From Planctomycetota bacterium (GTDB lineage: Bacteria > Planctomycetota > Planctomycetia > Pirellulales > UBA1268): DNA of 64,000 nucleotides. A program made the translations under genes and the position numbers. A model generated the notes under the pieces. It ran no database searches and had not been told where the DNA came from. It saw nothing but the letters and a program-made list of their open reading frames with translations. The first letter of the stretch is position 1. Each line of letters begins with the position of its first letter. The stretch spans positions 62,001 to 126,000 of the forward strand of contig VGZO01000003.1 of the NCBI GenBank assembly GCA_016872555.1, written 5' to 3'. Positions 46,134 to 53,618 of this stretch are shown here, piece by piece.

Positions 46134-46445
46134 TCATCCTTCGGCCGAGCGATCGAGCGCCGGGAGCACGAAGATCTTTCCGTCCCCCATCCGTCCGGTC
46201 CGGGCGGCAGTCGCGATCCGCTCCACCACTTCCTCGACCCGGGCGTCGTCGACCCACACCTGGATCTCGACCTTGGGGAGGAACGCCCGGGCGTAGTCGC
46301 TGTCGCCGTAGCGGTCGAGATAGCTCTTTTGCCGGCCGTACCCCTTGACCTCGCGCACGCTGAAGGCCTCGAGCGGCGCCAACCGCAGGGCCTCGAGGAC
46401 CCGCTCGGCGACGATCGGCCGGACGATCGCGATCACCTCCCGCAC
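46134..46445 (-). CDS. glnB: PII family signalling protein
   Basis: A 103-residue PII-type trimer subunit. It begins VREVIAIVRPIVAERVLEAL and contains the T-loop entry KGYGRQKSYLDRYGDSDY. That segment keeps tyrosines at the positions usually uridylylated (Y46 and Y51 by alignment). The B-loop/signature TGRMGDGKIFV follows. The C-terminus stops at LPALDRSAEG, about ten residues shorter than E. coli GlnB. It would sense ATP, ADP and 2-oxoglutarate and act by contact with ammonium transport or ATase-like partners, none of which is nearby. GTG 46445 is set by a GGAG eight bases before. It is 71 bases after the ferredoxin stop on the same strand. Whether glnB or a side-branch PII cannot be decided. 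Confidence 0.88.
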   Translation of the reverse strand: MREVIAIVRPIVAERVLEALRLAPLEAFSVREVKGYGRQKSYLDRYGDSDYARAFLPKVEIQVWVDDARVEEVVERIATAARTGRMGDGKIFVLPALDRSAEG

Positions 46446-46516
46446 GGCGGCATCTCCGTTCGGGATCGAATCCCACGGTCGGGCCGAGGCCACGGCACGC
46501 CCGCACCCCACCGGCT

Positions 46517-46876
46517 TCAACTGAAGAAGTTGTCGCCGAACAGGTTGAAAGGTGGGCAGGTGACCACGGTCACGTCCCCGTGGACCCGGGTCTGGCATGC
46601 CAGACGCATCGTCGACTCGTTGCCGACGTAGGCCAGCGAGACCGCCAGCCGGGCCGATTCGAGGATCCCCTTCGGACTCGTGTTTTCCATCCCCTTGGTG
46701 ATCAGCACCCGGCAGCTGCCGCAGCTCCCCAGTCCGTGGCAATTGGCCACCTGGTGGATGCCGGGATAGAGCTGGACCCCGGCTCGGAGGGCCTCCTGCC
46801 GCAGGTTCGCGCCGTCGGCGACCTGGATCTCCCGCTTGTCGGCCGCCTTTTCGCTGGCAAAGGTGATCGTCGGCAT
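46517..46876 (-). CDS. 2Fe-2S ferredoxin
   Basis: A 119-residue plant/adrenodoxin-like ferredoxin. Three cluster cysteines are in CHGLGSCGSCRVL (C-x5-C-x2-C) and the fourth in RLACQTRV. The fold order (strand ITFAS, helix LRQEALRAG, cluster loop, C-terminal strand VTVVTCP) fits a single-electron carrier. C-terminal residues (PPFNLFGDNFFS) form an aromatic tail. The start is ATG 46876. A TACAGT hexamer lies about 40 bases before it. The PII gene follows on the same strand. The redox partner is not visible. Confidence 0.9.
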   Translation of the reverse strand: MPTITFASEKAADKREIQVADGANLRQEALRAGVQLYPGIHQVANCHGLGSCGSCRVLITKGMENTSPKGILESARLAVSLAYVGNESTMRLACQTRVHGDVTVVTCPPFNLFGDNFFS

Positions 46877-46913
46877 GGAAAACTCTCGAATGGGGACCGG
46901 GTGGTCAGACGAT

Positions 46914-46919
46914 ACTGTA
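46914..46919 (-). promoter_or_regulatory. TACAGT -10-like element upstream of the ferredoxin gene
   Basis: Minus-strand GGCTACAGTATC, about 38 bases before ATG 46876; one base from the TACACT seen elsewhere. Confidence 0.32.
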
Positions 46920-46964
46920 GCCGCCGCGCCACCGAGCAACCAGCCGCACTTTACCGGGACCGCC

Positions 46965-47306
46965 ATGGCCGACCTGACCCGCTACCAACAGTCGATCGTC
47001 CGCAATTACTACGCCAATCTCGACACCGCCCTGCTCCAGCGGATCGGCGAGCAGGTCACCGACCTGTACCTCGCCGAGGGGAAGAAGCGGCAGAAGCTGT
47101 GGGCCTCGATCGGCACGGCCCTCGATAAGCTCGGCGTGCCGCGGGCCCGGATCGACCACATCACCGCTGCCGACGACGCCCGGCTGCTCGCCACGCTGCT
47201 GGAGGAGCTGCTGGCCCGCGAACCCGGGACTCCGCCCGCGGCACGCGGGTCCCAGCCTGACTGCGGCGGCAAGGCCCCCGCGCCGCGCCAAGCCAAGCGA
47301 GCCTGA
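46965..47306 (+). CDS. Small unknown protein
   Basis: 113 residues, cytoplasmic, helical: MADLTRYQQSIVRNYYANLD, then LLQRIGEQVTDLYLAEGKKR and LLEELLAREPG, with a basic Pro-rich tail. No motif recognised. The regular helices resemble small planctomycete-only proteins often found in conserved neighbourhoods, but I cannot verify that. It is divergent from the ferredoxin gene (88 bases) and 21 bases before thyX on the same strand, so it may be transcribed with thyX. Confidence 0.7.
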   Translation: MADLTRYQQSIVRNYYANLDTALLQRIGEQVTDLYLAEGKKRQKLWASIGTALDKLGVPRARIDHITAADDARLLATLLEELLAREPGTPPAARGSQPDCGGKAPAPRQAKRA

Positions 47307-47327
47307 CACCCGCTCCCGGAATCGGCC

Positions 47328-48233
47328 GTGAACGAACCGCAGTCCCCGCCCTCCCCGCAGGCCGACCGCATCGCCGCGCTCCGCTGGCGGAAGTTCCCCG
47401 TCCTCGACGACGGCTTCGTGGCGCTCGTCGACTGCATGGGTGACGACGCCGCCGTCGTCCAGGCGGCACGCGTCAGCTACGGCGAGGGCACGCGCCGGGT
47501 CAGCGACGACCGCCAGCTGATCCGCTACCTGCTCCGCCACGCGCACACGACGCCGTTCGAGATGGCGGAGGTGAAGCTCCTCGTCCGCGTGCCGATGGAT
47601 TGCTGGCGGCAGTGGATCCGCCACCGGACCGCCAACGTCAACGAGTACTCGACCCGCTACTCATTGGCGATCGACTCCGCCCAGGCGACGGCCTCCGACC
47701 AGTGGCGGCTCCAGGCCACCGGCAACCGGCAGGGCTCCGGCGATCCCACGACGCCCGACGTCGGCGCCCGGCTGTCGCGGGCCGAGGAGGAATTGCAGGC
47801 CGCCGCGCGGCGCGTCTACCAGGAACGGCTCGACGCCGGCATCGCCCGCGAACAGGCGCGCAAGGACCTTCCGCTCTCGACCTACACCGAGGCCTACTGG
47901 AAGATCGACCTCCACAACCTCCTCCACTTCCTCGCCCTGCGGATGGATCCGCACGCCCAGCTGGAGATCCGCCGCTACGCCGAGACGATCGGCCGCGAGA
48001 TCGTGGCACCGCTGTTTCCCCTCTGCTGGGAGGCGTTTTGCGACTACCGCCTCGAGGCCCTGCGGCTCACGCGGCTCGACCAGGAGGTCATCCGCCGCCT
48101 CGCCGGACGGCTGCCGGCGAGCCATGCTGACTTCCTCGCCGCGCAGGATCCCTCGTGGGCGTCCCTCGAGCGCTGCCGGGAGCGTGACGAGTGCCTCGCC
48201 AAGCTCGTCGCCCTCGGGCTCGTCGTCGGCTGA
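47328..48233 (+). CDS. thyX: FAD-dependent thymidylate synthase
   Basis: Makes dTMP from dUMP with CH2-THF and NADPH via FAD. The 301-residue protein has the ThyX signature RHRTANVNEYSTRYS starting at Arg98 (R-H-R-x7-S type). It also has HAHTTPFEMAEVKLLVRVPM just before it, and ARKDLPLSTYTEAYWKID with LALRMDPHAQLEIR toward the C-terminus, as in known ThyX. The start is GTG 47328 with only a weak CGGAA before it. No thyA gene is present in the window. Confidence 0.96.
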   Translation: MNEPQSPPSPQADRIAALRWRKFPVLDDGFVALVDCMGDDAAVVQAARVSYGEGTRRVSDDRQLIRYLLRHAHTTPFEMAEVKLLVRVPMDCWRQWIRHRTANVNEYSTRYSLAIDSAQATASDQWRLQATGNRQGSGDPTTPDVGARLSRAEEELQAAARRVYQERLDAGIAREQARKDLPLSTYTEAYWKIDLHNLLHFLALRMDPHAQLEIRRYAETIGREIVAPLFPLCWEAFCDYRLEALRLTRLDQEVIRRLAGRLPASHADFLAAQDPSWASLERCRERDECLAKLVALGLVVG

Positions 48234-48261
48234 TCCGCCCCTGTCCCCGGAGAGATCCCCG

Positions 48262-48660
48262 ATGCCCGAAGCCGCCGCCGAATTGCTCGACCTCTCCCGC
48301 CGGCTCCTCGCCGCGATCACGTCCGGCGACTGGCAGGCCTACCGGGCACTCGTCGCCGACGACGTCACCTGCTTCGAGCCGGAGGCCCGCGGCCATCTCG
48401 TCGAGGGACTGCCGTTCCACGAGCACTATTTCAAGCTCGGCGCCGGACGCCCCACCGCCGCGGCGTTGACGACGACGCTCGCCGCGCCGCACGTTCGCTT
48501 CCTGTCCGCCGACGCCGCGGTGGTCAGTTACGTCCGCCTCACGCAGAAGCTCGACGACGCCGGCCGCCCCGTGACCACGGCCGTTGAGGAAACGCGGGTC
48601 TGGCAGCGGGGCGCGAACGGCTGGAAGCACGTCCACTTCCACCGCAGCCTCCCCGGTTGA
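48262..48660 (+). CDS. SnoaL-like/CaMKII association-domain-type protein
   Basis: 132 residues with a single cone-shaped NTF2-like module. ELLDLSRRLLAAITSGDWQA starts it, then DDVTCFEPEARGHLVEGLPF and HEHYFKLG. These match the CaMKII association-domain form of the fold, usually an oligomerisation unit. The bacterial members have no known reaction. The ATG has GGAGAGA seven bases upstream. It follows thyX by 28 bases, so is likely cotranscribed. It converges with the Gfo/Idh gene. Confidence 0.85.
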   Translation: MPEAAAELLDLSRRLLAAITSGDWQAYRALVADDVTCFEPEARGHLVEGLPFHEHYFKLGAGRPTAAALTTTLAAPHVRFLSADAAVVSYVRLTQKLDDAGRPVTTAVEETRVWQRGANGWKHVHFHRSLPG

Positions 48661-48709
48661 AGCCCCGATCGCCCCCGGCACGCGGCGCGTGCGTGGGGCG
48701 ACGGGCCGC

Positions 48710-49750
48710 TCAGCGCGGGCCCGCGCCGAGCGCCTCCAGCCGCGCCGTCGCCGCCGCCTCGGCCTCGGCGAGCACGTCGGCGATCCGCACGGCGCGCCCT
48801 TCGGCGGCGCTGCGTTCGGCGGCGGCCATGAAGGCGTAGAGCTCGAGCGTCTCGGCCGGGTCGACCGGAGGCACGCCGCTGGCGAAGAACTCCATGATCG
48901 CCACCAGCAGCGGACGGTAGCCGTCGAACGCCCCGACCGGTGTGCTGCCTTTCATTCCGAAGGCGGTGCCGCCATAGCCGGCCGAGCCGCGGCGGATGCC
49001 ACGGAACGTGCCGATCCGGCCGTCGTCCCACAGCCCCGTCGCCGCATCGTGGTCGGCCGAGTGCACGCCGACGACGGTCTGGCATCCGCGCCCCATCACG
49101 GTGAACAGCGACTCGCAGCCGTGGATGCCGTACCAGAAGAGCCGGGGATGGGTCGCCTCGAGGCTACAGGGGGAGAAGGTGTCGCACCCGGTCACCGCAC
49201 CGATCAAACCGCCGCGCACCGCCTGGCTGGCCGTGCCGAAGCGCAGCGCCGAGGCACTGAACACCGGCACTCCGGCGCGGCCCGCCGCCCGGTAGATGGC
49301 GACGGCGTCGGCCAGCGACCCGGCCACCGGCTTGTCGATGAACAGCCGCTTGCCCGCGCGGATCACCGGAAGGGCCTGCTCGAGGTGCGGGCGGCCGTCG
49401 TTGGTCTCGAGGAGGACGGCGTCGCAGCGCTCGACGACGGCCGCGACGTCGTCGATGATCTCGACACCCAGCCCGCGGACGGTGGCGGTGTATTCCGGGA
49501 TCCGCTTCACGCTCGACCCGATGTCGGCGCTGCCGCGCGGGCAGGCGACGACGACGCGCCCCCCGGGGACGTGCTGCGGATCGTCGGGGGTGTTGAGCAG
49601 CTTGGTGAACGCGGTTGCGTGCGACGTATCGAGCCCGATGATCCCGACGCGCATCCCCTTCTCCTCCGCGGCCGCCACCGCCCCGATCGCCGACCAGGCC
49701 AGGATCGCCCGGCCGACCGCCGCCCACCGACCAGTGTCCCGTCGTCGCAT
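48710..49750 (-). CDS. Exported Gfo/Idh/MocA-family oxidoreductase
   Basis: A 346-residue protein with a signal-like N-terminus (to about residue 32). The Rossmann start is GMRVGIIGLDTSHATAFTKL, not the canonical G-x-G-x2-G but a GLDTSH variant. ERCDAVLLETNDGRPHLEQA and AGKRLFIDKPVAGSLADAVA (EKP-like motif, here DKP) follow. The C-terminal alpha/beta part is typical. The family oxidises or isomerises sugars, often in planctomycete carbohydrate metabolism. ATG 49750 has GGAGGCAGGG just before it. It is the last gene of the long minus-strand run from the riboswitch, 40 bases after moeA. Confidence 0.85.
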   Translation of the reverse strand: MRRRDTGRWAAVGRAILAWSAIGAVAAAEEKGMRVGIIGLDTSHATAFTKLLNTPDDPQHVPGGRVVVACPRGSADIGSSVKRIPEYTATVRGLGVEIIDDVAAVVERCDAVLLETNDGRPHLEQALPVIRAGKRLFIDKPVAGSLADAVAIYRAAGRAGVPVFSASALRFGTASQAVRGGLIGAVTGCDTFSPCSLEATHPRLFWYGIHGCESLFTVMGRGCQTVVGVHSADHDAATGLWDDGRIGTFRGIRRGSAGYGGTAFGMKGSTPVGAFDGYRPLLVAIMEFFASGVPPVDPAETLELYAFMAAAERSAAEGRAVRIADVLAEAEAAATARLEALGAGPR

Positions 49751-49790
49751 CGCCCTGCCTCCGCTGGCCACGCCGGTCTCCCGGCATCGT

Positions 49791-51038
49791 TCACCCACCG
49801 TCCCCCGTTCGGATCACCACCTCGACCTCGGTCCCTGCCGGGAGCGTGCCACTCCCCGCGGGCAGGACCATGAGCCCCTCCGCCACCGCCAGTCCCACCA
49901 GGTCCGATGAACCGCTCCAGGCGAGCGGTTCGACGGCATACCCGGTGCCCGAGGCATGAAGTCGGCAGGGGGCGTAGACGGGCCGGTCGCCCGCCCCGCG
50001 CGCCGCCGCCGACAGGACGCCGCGGACGCGCGGCAGGTGCCACTGCCGCGGGGCGAGCCCGCGGAGGATCGCCAACGCCGGTCGCACGAACAGCTCGAAG
50101 CACACCAGGCTGCTGGCGGGATTGCCGGGCAAGCCGAAGACGAGCGTCTGTCCGTCGCCACGCGGGCGCCTGCCGAACCAGACCGGCTTCCCCGGTTTCA
50201 TCCGCACCTTGTGGAACACCTCCGCGACGCCGCAGGCGGCGAACGCCACCGGCACGAGGTCGAGGTCGCCGGCCGAGACGCCGCCGGAGAGCACGAGGAT
50301 GTCGGCCGCCAGCCCCATGGTGACCGCCGCGCGGAGAGCCTCAGGGCGATCGCCGACGCTTCCCAGCGCCACCGCCTCGCCCCCTGCGGCACGGACCACC
50401 GCCGCGATCATCGGACCGTTGGAATTGCGCGTCTGGCCGTGGGCCGGGATCGAGTCGGGGGGGACCAGCTCGCTCCCCGTGGCCAGGATCGCCACGCGCG
50501 GCGGTGCGGCGACGACGACATGCGTCGCCCCGGCCTCGACCGCCAGCCCGATCGCCGCCGGAGTCAACACCGTGCCCTCCGGCAGCACGACCGCGCCGCG
50601 GCGGAACGCCGTCCCACGCCGCGCCACATGCTGACCGGCGCGGTAGCGCCCGTCGCGGAGCCGGACCCGGCCGCCAGCGTGGGTGCCGGCGGTGCCGTCG
50701 AGGGCACACTCGACGGGGACCACGGCGTCGGCACCGGCGGGGAGCGGCGCGCCGGTCATGATCCGCGCACAGCATCCCGGGGGGATCGGCAGCGCCGTGA
50801 CGTCGCCGGCGGCGAGATCGACCACGACGTCGAGCTCGGTCACTCCGTCAGGAACGATGTCGCCGTCGCGGACCGCGAACCCGTCCATCATCGCCCTGTC
50901 CCACGGCGGCGAATCACCGTCGGCGGCGATCGCCGCGGCGAGGCGGAGGCCGTCGGCGGATGCCAGCGCCACGCGGCGCGGCCCCAGCGGCCGCGCCGCC
51001 GCCTCGACCAGCCCGATCGCCTCCGCCAGATCGATCAC
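49791..51038 (-). CDS. moeA: Molybdopterin molybdenumtransferase
   Basis: Inserts molybdate into adenylylated molybdopterin. The 415-residue protein shows the MoeA landmarks in order: SPPWDRAMMDGFAVRDGD (about 43-60), ARIMTGAPLPAGADAVVPVE, VAILATGSELV, RNSNGPMIAAVVR, SGGVSAGDLDLV, KVRMKPGKPVWFG and VFGLPGNPASSLVCFELFVR. The GTG at 51038 is selected by GGAGAGG six bases before it; GTG 51050 is an alternative. It is 17 bases downstream of trpG/pabA, in the run downstream of the riboswitch. No other molybdenum gene lies in the window. Confidence 0.95.
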   Translation of the reverse strand: MIDLAEAIGLVEAAARPLGPRRVALASADGLRLAAAIAADGDSPPWDRAMMDGFAVRDGDIVPDGVTELDVVVDLAAGDVTALPIPPGCCARIMTGAPLPAGADAVVPVECALDGTAGTHAGGRVRLRDGRYRAGQHVARRGTAFRRGAVVLPEGTVLTPAAIGLAVEAGATHVVVAAPPRVAILATGSELVPPDSIPAHGQTRNSNGPMIAAVVRAAGGEAVALGSVGDRPEALRAAVTMGLAADILVLSGGVSAGDLDLVPVAFAACGVAEVFHKVRMKPGKPVWFGRRPRGDGQTLVFGLPGNPASSLVCFELFVRPALAILRGLAPRQWHLPRVRGVLSAAARGAGDRPVYAPCRLHASGTGYAVEPLAWSGSSDLVGLAVAEGLMVLPAGSGTLPAGTEVEVVIRTGDGG

Positions 51039-51055
51039 GGGCCTCTCCACTCGGG

Positions 51056-51667
51056 TCAGGCCGGCGTTACGCCCGGCACGGCACCCGCGGTGGCGAGAAA
51101 CCCGCGGAGGATGTCGTGGCCGGAGGGCGTGAGGAAGCTCTCGGGGTGGAACTGGACGCCGTACACCGGCAGCGAACGGTGGCGGATCGCCATGATCTCC
51201 CGCGCGCCGTCGGGCGCCGTCGACCAGGCGTCGACCTCGAAGTCGCGGGGGAGCGACGGAGGATCGATCACCAGGCTGTGGTAACGCGTCGCCTCGATCG
51301 GGCTGGCGAGACCGGCGAACAGCCCGCGGCCGGCGTGCTCGATGCGATCGACCTTGCCGTGCATCAGCCGGCCGGCGCGGACGATCCGCCCACCGAACAC
51401 CTGCCCGATCGCCTGGTGACCGAGGCAGACGCCGAGGATCGGCATCCTCCCTGCGAACCGGCGGACCGCGTCGCAGGAGATTCCCGCCTCGTCGGGCGTG
51501 CACGGCCCCGGCGAGATCACCAGATGGCTCGGGGCGAGCCGGGCGATCATCGCGCAGTCGATCCGATCGTTGCGGTGGACCTCGACCGGCAGCGCCGGGG
51601 CAACCTCACCGAGCCGCTGGACGAGGTTCCAGGTGAACGAGTCGTAGTTGTCGATGAGCAGGATCAC
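51056..51667 (-). CDS. trpG: Glutamine amidotransferase of anthranilate/aminodeoxychorismate synthase
   Basis: Supplies ammonia to TrpE (anthranilate) or PabB (aminodeoxychorismate). 203 residues: IDNYDSFTWNLVQRLGE at the start, SPGPCTPDEAG, nucleophile loop LGVCLGHQAIG (Cys81), VIDPPSLP, ATRYHSLV and FHPESFLTPSG, with His170/Glu172 completing the triad. TrpG and PabA are indistinguishable by sequence, and no trpE or pabB gene is here. The start is GTG 51667. Spacing is 27 bases after the ABM gene and 17 before moeA. Confidence 0.92.
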   Translation of the reverse strand: MILLIDNYDSFTWNLVQRLGEVAPALPVEVHRNDRIDCAMIARLAPSHLVISPGPCTPDEAGISCDAVRRFAGRMPILGVCLGHQAIGQVFGGRIVRAGRLMHGKVDRIEHAGRGLFAGLASPIEATRYHSLVIDPPSLPRDFEVDAWSTAPDGAREIMAIRHRSLPVYGVQFHPESFLTPSGHDILRGFLATAGAVPGVTPA

Positions 51668-51694
51668 GGCGACGGTTCCGGCTGGCGGCGGCGG

Positions 51695-51982
51695 TCAGTC
51701 GAGGAGCGTCGACGGATGGCCGTCGCGGTCGACCAGCGGCATGATCCGGGGCTTGTAGATCGTCGTGTAGGCTTTCCCACAGCGGTGGGCGTCGAGGGCG
51801 GCGTCCGATTCCCAGTGCTCGACGAGCGTGAACCGGCGCGGCTCCGTCTCCGACTGGTAGACGTCGAACCGCAGGCACCCCGGCTCGGTGCGGCTTGCCC
51901 GCAGTGCCTCGCCGAGCAGCGTGCGGACCTGGGGCTCGTCGGCGGCGTCGCGGACGGTGAGCACGACGGTGAGGCAGCGCAC
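51695..51982 (-). CDS. ABM-domain (quinol monooxygenase-like) protein
   Basis: A 95-residue ferredoxin-like single domain: MRCLTVVLTVRDAADEPQVR, LRASRTEPGCLRFDVYQSET and FTLVEHWESDAALDAHRCGK, matching the antibiotic biosynthesis monooxygenase/quinol monooxygenase family (YgiN type). It acts as a dimer on small quinols or aldehydes without a cofactor. The start is GTG 51982 with a GGAG nine bases upstream, and a TACACT element about 30 bases upstream. It lies between the methyltransferase and trpG/pabA genes. Substrate unknown. Confidence 0.88.
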   Translation of the reverse strand: MRCLTVVLTVRDAADEPQVRTLLGEALRASRTEPGCLRFDVYQSETEPRRFTLVEHWESDAALDAHRCGKAYTTIYKPRIMPLVDRDGHPSTLLD

Positions 51983-52010
51983 GGCGGGGCTCCGGGGGAG
52001 TGGTCACGGC

Positions 52011-52016
52011 AGTGTA
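52011..52016 (-). promoter_or_regulatory. TACACT -10-like element upstream of the ABM-domain gene
   Basis: Minus-strand CCGCTACACTGCC in the 53-base gap between the methyltransferase stop and the ABM start; same GCTACACT context as at 46066. It could give an internal promoter that uncouples the lower genes from the riboswitch. Confidence 0.4.
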
Positions 52017-52035
52017 GCGGCGCGCCTCGGCCCGC

Positions 52036-52854
52036 TCACGCGACGACGATACCGCCGGCGGATCCGCCACGGCGGGCGAGGATGCGGAGGTAGGGGGGCA
52101 GATAGCCCGCCCGGTGGCCGAACGCGCCCGGCGGTGCCGCGGCATCGGCATGGGCGGGCTCGTGGACATCTTCGATGACGAACCCGGCCCGGCAGATGCC
52201 GCCGAGCAGGGCGTCGAGGGAATGGGCGAACTCGAGCGTCCCCGGTTCGCGGAGACGCGACGGCTCGGCGGCGGGCAGTGCGGCGGGCGAATCGAGCGGC
52301 TGGGTAAGCTCGTAAAGCCCGCCGCTGCCGGGGCGCAGCCCCGCCTGCAGGCTCGCCGGGGACTTGTGCTGGCTGACGTAGCGCCCCCCCGGGCGCGTCA
52401 CCCTGGCAATCGCCGTGAACAGCCGCGTCACGTCGGGGAGATAGCAGGTGCTCACCGGGTGGACCACCAGATCGAAGCGCCCGGCGCGGAACATGCCCAG
52501 GTCGTCCATCGACGTCGCCACCAGATCGAGCGCGACGCGCCGCTCCCGCGCGACCTGGCGGTCGAGTTCGAGCATCGCCGGCGACAGATCGACGACCGTC
52601 ACCCGGGCGCCGGCCGCCGCGTACAGCGGACCGTGTTTGCCCCCTCCCGCCGCCAGGCAGAGGACCTCGAGACCGGCGAGCGATTCCGGCAGCCAGCGGC
52701 GACCGCCGGCGCCGCTGGCCAGCCACGCCGCCGGGTCGGCGAACGCCTCGTCGACCGCGGGCCTGGCCAAGGCCGCGCCGCCGATCGCGAGCCGATCCCA
52801 GGCCCGCGCGTTGTGGTCGAGGACGGTCTCGCGCGAGGGGGCGTGGCTCGTCAT
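52036..52854 (-). CDS. Class I SAM-dependent methyltransferase
   Basis: A 272-residue methyltransferase with a helical cap (1-55). The AdoMet-binding Rossmann core follows: LEVLCLAAGGGKHGPLYA (about 62-79), then ARVTVVDLSPAMLELDRQVA and the acidic loop FDLVVHPVSTCYLPD. A C-terminal part has HSLDALLGGICRAGFVIEDV. The first loop is AAGGGKHG instead of the common G-x-G-x-G, a form seen in small-molecule methyltransferases. Its ATG overlaps the stop of the PEP-CTERM gene (ATGA), so translation is coupled to the riboswitch-controlled gene. Substrate unknown. Confidence 0.88.
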   Translation of the reverse strand: MTSHAPSRETVLDHNARAWDRLAIGGAALARPAVDEAFADPAAWLASGAGGRRWLPESLAGLEVLCLAAGGGKHGPLYAAAGARVTVVDLSPAMLELDRQVARERRVALDLVATSMDDLGMFRAGRFDLVVHPVSTCYLPDVTRLFTAIARVTRPGGRYVSQHKSPASLQAGLRPGSGGLYELTQPLDSPAALPAAEPSRLREPGTLEFAHSLDALLGGICRAGFVIEDVHEPAHADAAAPPGAFGHRAGYLPPYLRILARRGGSAGGIVVA

Positions 52855-53561
52855 CCTCGTTTCCGCCGCCGGGCGGCTACGGCCCAGGCGGCGATGGCAC
52901 CACCGCCGGCCAAGGCGATCGCCGACGGCTCAGGGACGGGGGACACCGGCTGCGACAGGCTCAGCGTGGCGGCGCTGCCGTCGGCCTGGACGAAGGCGTA
53001 CCAGCCCCCCGGAATCAGCAACGTGGTGGAGATGCCCGCCGCCGACAGGTCGAATGGTGCCGTTGTCCAGACGCCACCCGAGTCGTCGCGCTGGTACTGC
53101 GCCGGGTACTCGCCGGTGTCGGGATCGTAGGGACCGATGGTCCGCACGCCGGGCGACCATCCGGTCCCGAGGCCGGTCTGGTCGTAGGCGATCTCGTTGA
53201 CGAAGTAACCCAACTCGGCGCCGAAGTAGCTGACGTCGATCGCCAGCCGTGGGTCGGAACCTGCCACGGCGGCCGGCCCGCCGACGATGTGGCCGGCGAG
53301 AGCGAACAAAAGCGACTCGAACGTCGCGACACCGTCCCAACGGTAACCCCAGGCGACCGCTGCCGGCTCGAGGGTCGTGCCGCCGGCGACGGTCGGGAAC
53401 TGAAGCACGAGCGCAGCCTCGTGGGCGCCGGTGCCGGCCCAGAAACCGATGTCGGAGAAATCGTCGACGGTGACGGAGGCCGCCCGCAGCAGGCCCGTCC
53501 CGCTGCCGAGCACGATCGCCAGCACGCCGACGCCGATCACCCCGCGAACCGATATCGTCAT
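52851..53561 (-). CDS. PEP-CTERM surface protein under probable B12 control
   Basis: A 236-residue exported protein with signal peptide MTISVRGVIGVGVLAIVLGS. An all-beta-looking body carries WAGTGAHEAALVLQF, AVAWGYRWDGVATFESL, YFVNEIAYDQTGLGTGWSP and GGWYAFVQADG. The C-terminal sorting signal is VPEPSAIALAGGGAIA, a membrane helix, then RRRKRG. It should be anchored and probably processed at the cell surface by an exosortase. The chosen ATG (53561) has GGAGGAAGCG directly before it; a GTG/ATG reading 8 residues longer is weaker. It is the second gene after the cobalamin riboswitch and its stop overlaps the methyltransferase start. The body resembles no B12-binding family I can name with certainty. 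Confidence 0.82.
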   Translation of the reverse strand: MTISVRGVIGVGVLAIVLGSGTGLLRAASVTVDDFSDIGFWAGTGAHEAALVLQFPTVAGGTTLEPAAVAWGYRWDGVATFESLLFALAGHIVGGPAAVAGSDPRLAIDVSYFGAELGYFVNEIAYDQTGLGTGWSPGVRTIGPYDPDTGEYPAQYQRDDSGGVWTTAPFDLSAAGISTTLLIPGGWYAFVQADGSAATLSLSQPVSPVPEPSAIALAGGGAIAAWAVAARRRKRG

Positions 53562-53618
53562 CGCTTCCTCCCTGTCGTGCATCACGCTCCCGCGCCGGTG
53601 ACGGACCGGCCTTGCCCA

